Assembly: GCA_902518505.1 (NCBI GenBank)
Contig: CABYGG010000001.1
Span: 144,739 to 208,738, forward strand
DNA length: 64,000 nt
Direction: 5' to 3'
DNA from: an uncultured Alphaproteobacteria bacterium
Lineage (GTDB): Bacteria; Pseudomonadota; Alphaproteobacteria; HIMB59
The translations under genes and the position numbers were made by a program. The notes under the pieces are model-generated. The model worked only from the letters and a program-made list of their open reading frames with translations, was not told the DNA's origin and did no database searches. This document shows, piece after piece, positions 60,971 to 64,000 of the stretch (position 1 is its first letter; the number at the start of each line of letters is the position of its first letter).

Positions 60971-61216
60971 TTAATTTAAAGTCGCGTCTTTACTTCTGCC
61001 GTATTTTTCAAGCTTGTAAATAATCTTTTCCTTAAGTTCATGATTTTCTTCTAAAGCCATGACTAAGGCTTGTGTATAGAAAAAACATGCTGCTTCAATA
61101 TCAGCCTTATCTTCGAAGTAATTTGCTGCTTCATAGTAGAGAGAACATACTTTATCCATTTGCTTTTTTTGAAAGGCATCAGCAATATCGCTATCTAATT
61201 GAAAAGTGTCTTTCAT
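60971..61216 (-). CDS. Small TPR-like helical protein
   Basis: 81 residues from ATG 61216 (MKDTFQLDSDI); an ATG at 61243 would add nine. KVCSLYYEAANYFEDKADIEAACFFYTQALVMALEEN has the alternating small/large pattern of a tetratricopeptide pair. It lies between ung and gloB with gaps of 11 and about 50 bases. Role unknown; conserved next to gloB in alphaproteobacteria as I recall. Confidence 0.6.
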   Translation of the reverse strand: MKDTFQLDSDIADAFQKKQMDKVCSLYYEAANYFEDKADIEAACFFYTQALVMALEENHELKEKIIYKLEKYGRSKDATLN

Positions 61217-61269
61217 AAGTATTCTGAAACTAGCACATTTCATTAAAACACCAAGATTAAAATAATTTT

Positions 61270-62031
61270 CTAGAAATTATCCTTTGCAGAGCGCATTTTA
61301 GCAAATACCTCTGTTGCATCTTGCGTGTCAAAAAATTTCATAAATTGATCAGTGTCACATCTCAAAAATGGATTACATAGCAATTGGTCTGAGAGAGTTG
61401 TTGGAATTGTTGGTCGATGCTCTTTTTCTTGGTGTGAGGCCCATTTATAATATTCATTAAGCTTTTCATTATCAGGGTCTATGTTTAGGGCAAATTTTAA
61501 ATTAGCCATCGTATATTCATGCCCACAATATACTTTTGTATCTTCAGGTAATTGTTTTAACTTAGACAAACTGTTCCAAAAAACTTCAGGATTTCCCTCA
61601 AACATTCTTCCACATCCAATGCTAAATAGAGTATCCCCTGAAAATAAAATATTATGTTTTAGCATAAAATAATTTATGTGTTGAAGCGTATGCCCGGGAG
61701 TATGTATGACTTTATATTCATTTCCATGTATCTCAAAAATTTCCTGATCTTCAACTTCTTTATCTGGTTTTGGTATTTTGGAGTCATTTTTGTACCCTAT
61801 TACTAAAGATTTAAATCTTGATTTAATTTCATCAACAGCATTAATGTGATCATCGTGATGATGTGTAATGATTATGTGTGAAGCACTGCAATCATTTAGC
61901 TCAAGTATCTTCAAACACATATCTAGATCTGAGGGATCAACTAGCACTCCTTTTGTTTCATGAGGATTTTTAATTAGATATCCATAGTTATCATCTAATT
62001 GAGGAAACAAATACACATTAGGTTTTTGCAT
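61270..62031 (-). CDS. gloB: Hydroxyacylglutathione hydrolase (glyoxalase II)
   Basis: 253 residues. THHHDDHINAVDEIK is the zinc motif, VIHTPGHTLQHINYF and FSGDTLFSIGCGRMFEG bear the further metal ligands and the glyoxalase II mark, and VYCGHEYTMANLKFAL the last His. It hydrolyses S-lactoylglutathione to lactate and glutathione in methylglyoxal detoxification. Divergent from the methyltransferase gene. Confidence 0.94.
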   Translation of the reverse strand: MQKPNVYLFPQLDDNYGYLIKNPHETKGVLVDPSDLDMCLKILELNDCSASHIIITHHHDDHINAVDEIKSRFKSLVIGYKNDSKIPKPDKEVEDQEIFEIHGNEYKVIHTPGHTLQHINYFMLKHNILFSGDTLFSIGCGRMFEGNPEVFWNSLSKLKQLPEDTKVYCGHEYTMANLKFALNIDPDNEKLNEYYKWASHQEKEHRPTIPTTLSDQLLCNPFLRCDTDQFMKFFDTQDATEVFAKMRSAKDNF

Positions 62032-62071
62032 AAGAAATAGAATGTTATGTAAATCTCGTTAAAATACAACT

Positions 62072-62779
62072 ATGGATATTAACGCATCCGATATTTATAG
62101 TTTTTATAATTCAAGACTAGGCACTATTGTTAAACGCAACATACGTCATCAATTAAACACCCATTTAAATTCTGTAAACGATAGTGTTATTTGTGGATAT
62201 GGTTATACAAACCCTTTCCTTTCTTTTCTTAGTAAGCAAAATAAAAATTTACAAATATCCTCTATGCAACCAGAATTTTTAGATGGTAATGTTAAAGAGA
62301 AATACGATTTCGAACATCAAATAATACATGAATATTTCTTACCTTTGGATCCAAGTTCAGTTGATGTGGTAATATCTACTCATTTACTTGAGTTCGTTGA
62401 TAAGCCCCAGAGTAGTATTGAAGAAATATGGAGAATACTTAAGCCAAACGGTTTATTTTTATCAATTATTCCCAGAAGGTCAGGTATATGGACTCGGTAT
62501 GATAACAATCCTTTTGGGTTTGGTCGATCATACTCAAACAAGCAATTTAAATCACTAATACAAGACTTTTTGGTTCTTGATTATAGAAAAACATTTTTGC
62601 ACTTTCCTCCATGGAGTCATTATTTAAATTACAAATCACATCGAACAATTGAAAAAATAGGTAAATTATTTTTTCCTTATATGGGAGGACTAATGATTTG
62701 CGTATGTAAAAAGATTGTTTACGCAAAGAGTTCAAAAAAACAAAAAAAAATACCTATTAAAAATTTTGTGCCAACTTAA
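62072..62779 (+). CDS. Class I SAM-dependent methyltransferase
   Basis: 235 residues. SSVDVVISTHLLEFVDKPQSSIEEIWRILKPNGLFLSIIPRR is the motif II/III region of the fold; the N-terminal glycine motif is weak (VICGYGYTN). A methyltransferase beside gloB is common in alphaproteobacteria, so it is likely a conserved neighbour, but the substrate is unknown. Confidence 0.82.
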   Translation: MDINASDIYSFYNSRLGTIVKRNIRHQLNTHLNSVNDSVICGYGYTNPFLSFLSKQNKNLQISSMQPEFLDGNVKEKYDFEHQIIHEYFLPLDPSSVDVVISTHLLEFVDKPQSSIEEIWRILKPNGLFLSIIPRRSGIWTRYDNNPFGFGRSYSNKQFKSLIQDFLVLDYRKTFLHFPPWSHYLNYKSHRTIEKIGKLFFPYMGGLMICVCKKIVYAKSSKKQKKIPIKNFVPT

Positions 62780-62819
62780 TATTAATTTATATTGAGATTT
62801 TAAAATATAGGATAAATTA

Positions 62820-63572
62820 TTGTTAGATATTAGTTATTACTTAATAGTTTCTTTTTCTATTCTTTTATTTGCAATTTCAAAATCAGGTTTTTCCGGGGGT
62901 GGATTGGCTTTAATTTCAGTAACCCTATTATCCATAACTTATGGTCCTTTAACTGCAATAGCTATATTAATGCCAATGTTAATTGTATGTGATGTAATTG
63001 CTTTGTTTTTAAATAGAAAACATTTTGAATATAAAATTTTATGGTCAATTGCACCATATTCTTTATTGGGGGTTATTATTGGAACAATCTTGTTTAAATT
63101 TATCAATTTATCAATGATAAGTATTTTTATTGGATCAATTTCCTTACTATATGTTTTGCTTAATTACTTAATCGTAGACAACAGAAATTTAAAAAAAATA
63201 CCCTTTTATGGAAGTAAATCTTTTTGGGGAGCACTAGCGGGGTTTACTAGTTTTGTACTCCACTCTGGAGGATTGCCATTAAATATATATTTTATGTCAA
63301 TTTATAATAAAAAAGTGCAGTTTGTTGCAGGCGTAGTTTTTTCTATTGCTTTAATAAATTTATTTAAATTAATCCCGTATTTCTATTTGGAAATATTAAA
63401 CTTTGAGAAGTTATATAGTTATTTAATTTTTTCACCAATTGCAATAACAGGAGTAATTTTGGGACACTGGATGAATAGTAAACTTTCAGATAATTCTTTT
63501 TTTACCATTATTAATATTTTTGTAGTGATAGGTTCGCTTCGATTAATTTATTTGGGTTTAGTCGGTTTATAA
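62820..63572 (+). CDS. TauE/SafE-family sulfite/anion permease
   Basis: 250 residues from TTG 62820, with about eight hydrophobic segments. FAISKSGFSGGGLALISVTLLS contains the family's repeated glycine-rich motif, and SFWGALAGFTSFVLHSGGLPLNIY is the second copy. Members export sulfite or sulfonates or act as general anion permeases. Its end overlaps the convergent gene by 6 bases. Confidence 0.87.
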   Translation: MLDISYYLIVSFSILLFAISKSGFSGGGLALISVTLLSITYGPLTAIAILMPMLIVCDVIALFLNRKHFEYKILWSIAPYSLLGVIIGTILFKFINLSMISIFIGSISLLYVLLNYLIVDNRNLKKIPFYGSKSFWGALAGFTSFVLHSGGLPLNIYFMSIYNKKVQFVAGVVFSIALINLFKLIPYFYLEILNFEKLYSYLIFSPIAITGVILGHWMNSKLSDNSFFTIINIFVVIGSLRLIYLGLVGL

Positions 63573-63923
63573 TATCTTTTCTAAAATATTGATTAATTCA
63601 AATTCATTTTTAAATTCATTCATTTGTTTCTTATCTATCAATAATTTGTATTTACCTTCTTTTTCCTCAAGACATATAGGCAGTTCATCTTTGTAATTTA
63701 GAAGATTAAATTCTTCCAATTCTTCTGAATGTAAAAAACTAAAATTATGTGGTGAGCTCTCTATAAATTTCTTCCACGACTCGCGCATTTTCAGGTCGTG
63801 AGTAATTTTACATAAATTGCAATCATAGGTGCTGGGGGAGGCATATTTATGGACTGTATCAAGAATATAGTTCCATTTACCACCTTTGGCGTTATAGACA
63901 AAAATTATATTTTTATTGTTCAT
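63567..63923 (-). CDS. Unknown protein with CxxC motif
   Basis: 118 residues from ATG 63923 (MNNKNIIFVYNAKGGKWNYI). STYDCNLCKITHDLKMRESWKKFIE has a CNLC pair and a conserved-looking His, resembling small GTPase-like YxxA or glutaredoxin-type unknowns in marine bacteria; no family named. The 77 bases to the window edge are not annotated because an upstream gene may begin beyond it. Confidence 0.6.
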   Translation of the reverse strand: MNNKNIIFVYNAKGGKWNYILDTVHKYASPSTYDCNLCKITHDLKMRESWKKFIESSPHNFSFLHSEELEEFNLLNYKDELPICLEEKEGKYKLLIDKKQMNEFKNEFELINILEKIL

Positions 63924-64000
63924 TAGTAATATGGAAGAGAACTTCTTTACAAAATAAATTTGAGGGAATTTTACCGTTTTCAAATTTCTTTTGAGAAAGG

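Noticed and set aside
1..64000. CRISPR array, rRNA genes, insertion sequences
   Set aside because: No regularly spaced repeats, no rRNA segments and no intact transposase or cas-like genes were seen; the only repeats of note are the leader copies and the 14-mer pair.

Overview
The window looks like a stretch of a streamlined, AT-rich marine alphaproteobacterial chromosome. Intergenic gaps are short, start/stop overlaps are frequent, there is a proteorhodopsin-family gene, and sugar and organic-acid uptake loci dominate. Lineages such as AEGEAN-169/HIMB59, SAR116 or a SAR11 relative would fit; this is inference from gene content and composition, because no rRNA gene is present. There is one tRNA (Ala-GGC), no CRISPR array, and no intact transposase or integrase.

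Layout. (1) 1-5.7 kb, plus strand: a sugar/inositol-type catabolic operon (partial semialdehyde dehydrogenase, Gfo/Idh dehydrogenase, IolC-like kinase, IolB, class II aldolase, aldose 1-epimerase). (2) 5.7-10 kb, minus: a GldA/GldF/GldG-type ABC exporter with a DUF4340-like protein. (3) 10-13 kb: an iron alcohol dehydrogenase, a ParA-like ATPase and unknown genes. (4) 13-26 kb: two divergent operons that together encode a biotin carboxylase, a stand-alone biotin carrier, PxpA/PxpB/PxpC homologues and a complete ribose-type ABC importer with unusually long subunits. (5) 26-39.5 kb, plus: a co-directional run starting with a rhodopsin that has a non-canonical D-N-I motif, then a YqiK-type flotillin, an SCP2-like protein, an alpha/beta hydrolase, a sodium/solute symporter, both subunits of a dimethylformamidase-like amidohydrolase, a cupin, a metallo-beta-lactamase-fold hydrolase, xylose isomerase, a HAD phosphatase and an aldo/keto reductase. 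(6) 39.5-49 kb: two minus-strand sugar enzymes facing a glycerol/sugar-phosphate-type ABC importer with two different ATPases, followed by DhaL and DhaK. (7) 49.8-54.65 kb: a small mosaic island ending at tRNA-Ala. It holds a short phage-type HTH protein, three secreted polysaccharide-related genes that all begin with the same leader sequence conserved at DNA level, and the severed tail of a serine recombinase that reads into the tRNA. (8) 54.7-64 kb: many small unknown genes, then housekeeping genes (ung, gloB, a methyltransferase, a TauE/SafE permease).

The most unusual items are the rhodopsin/flotillin pair, the repeated leader cassettes in the tRNA-linked island, the biotin/Pxp/ABC locus, the dimethylformamidase-like enzyme, and a short N-terminal motif shared by two unrelated enzymes (the PxpB homologue and the metallo-hydrolase) that lie about 19 kb apart.
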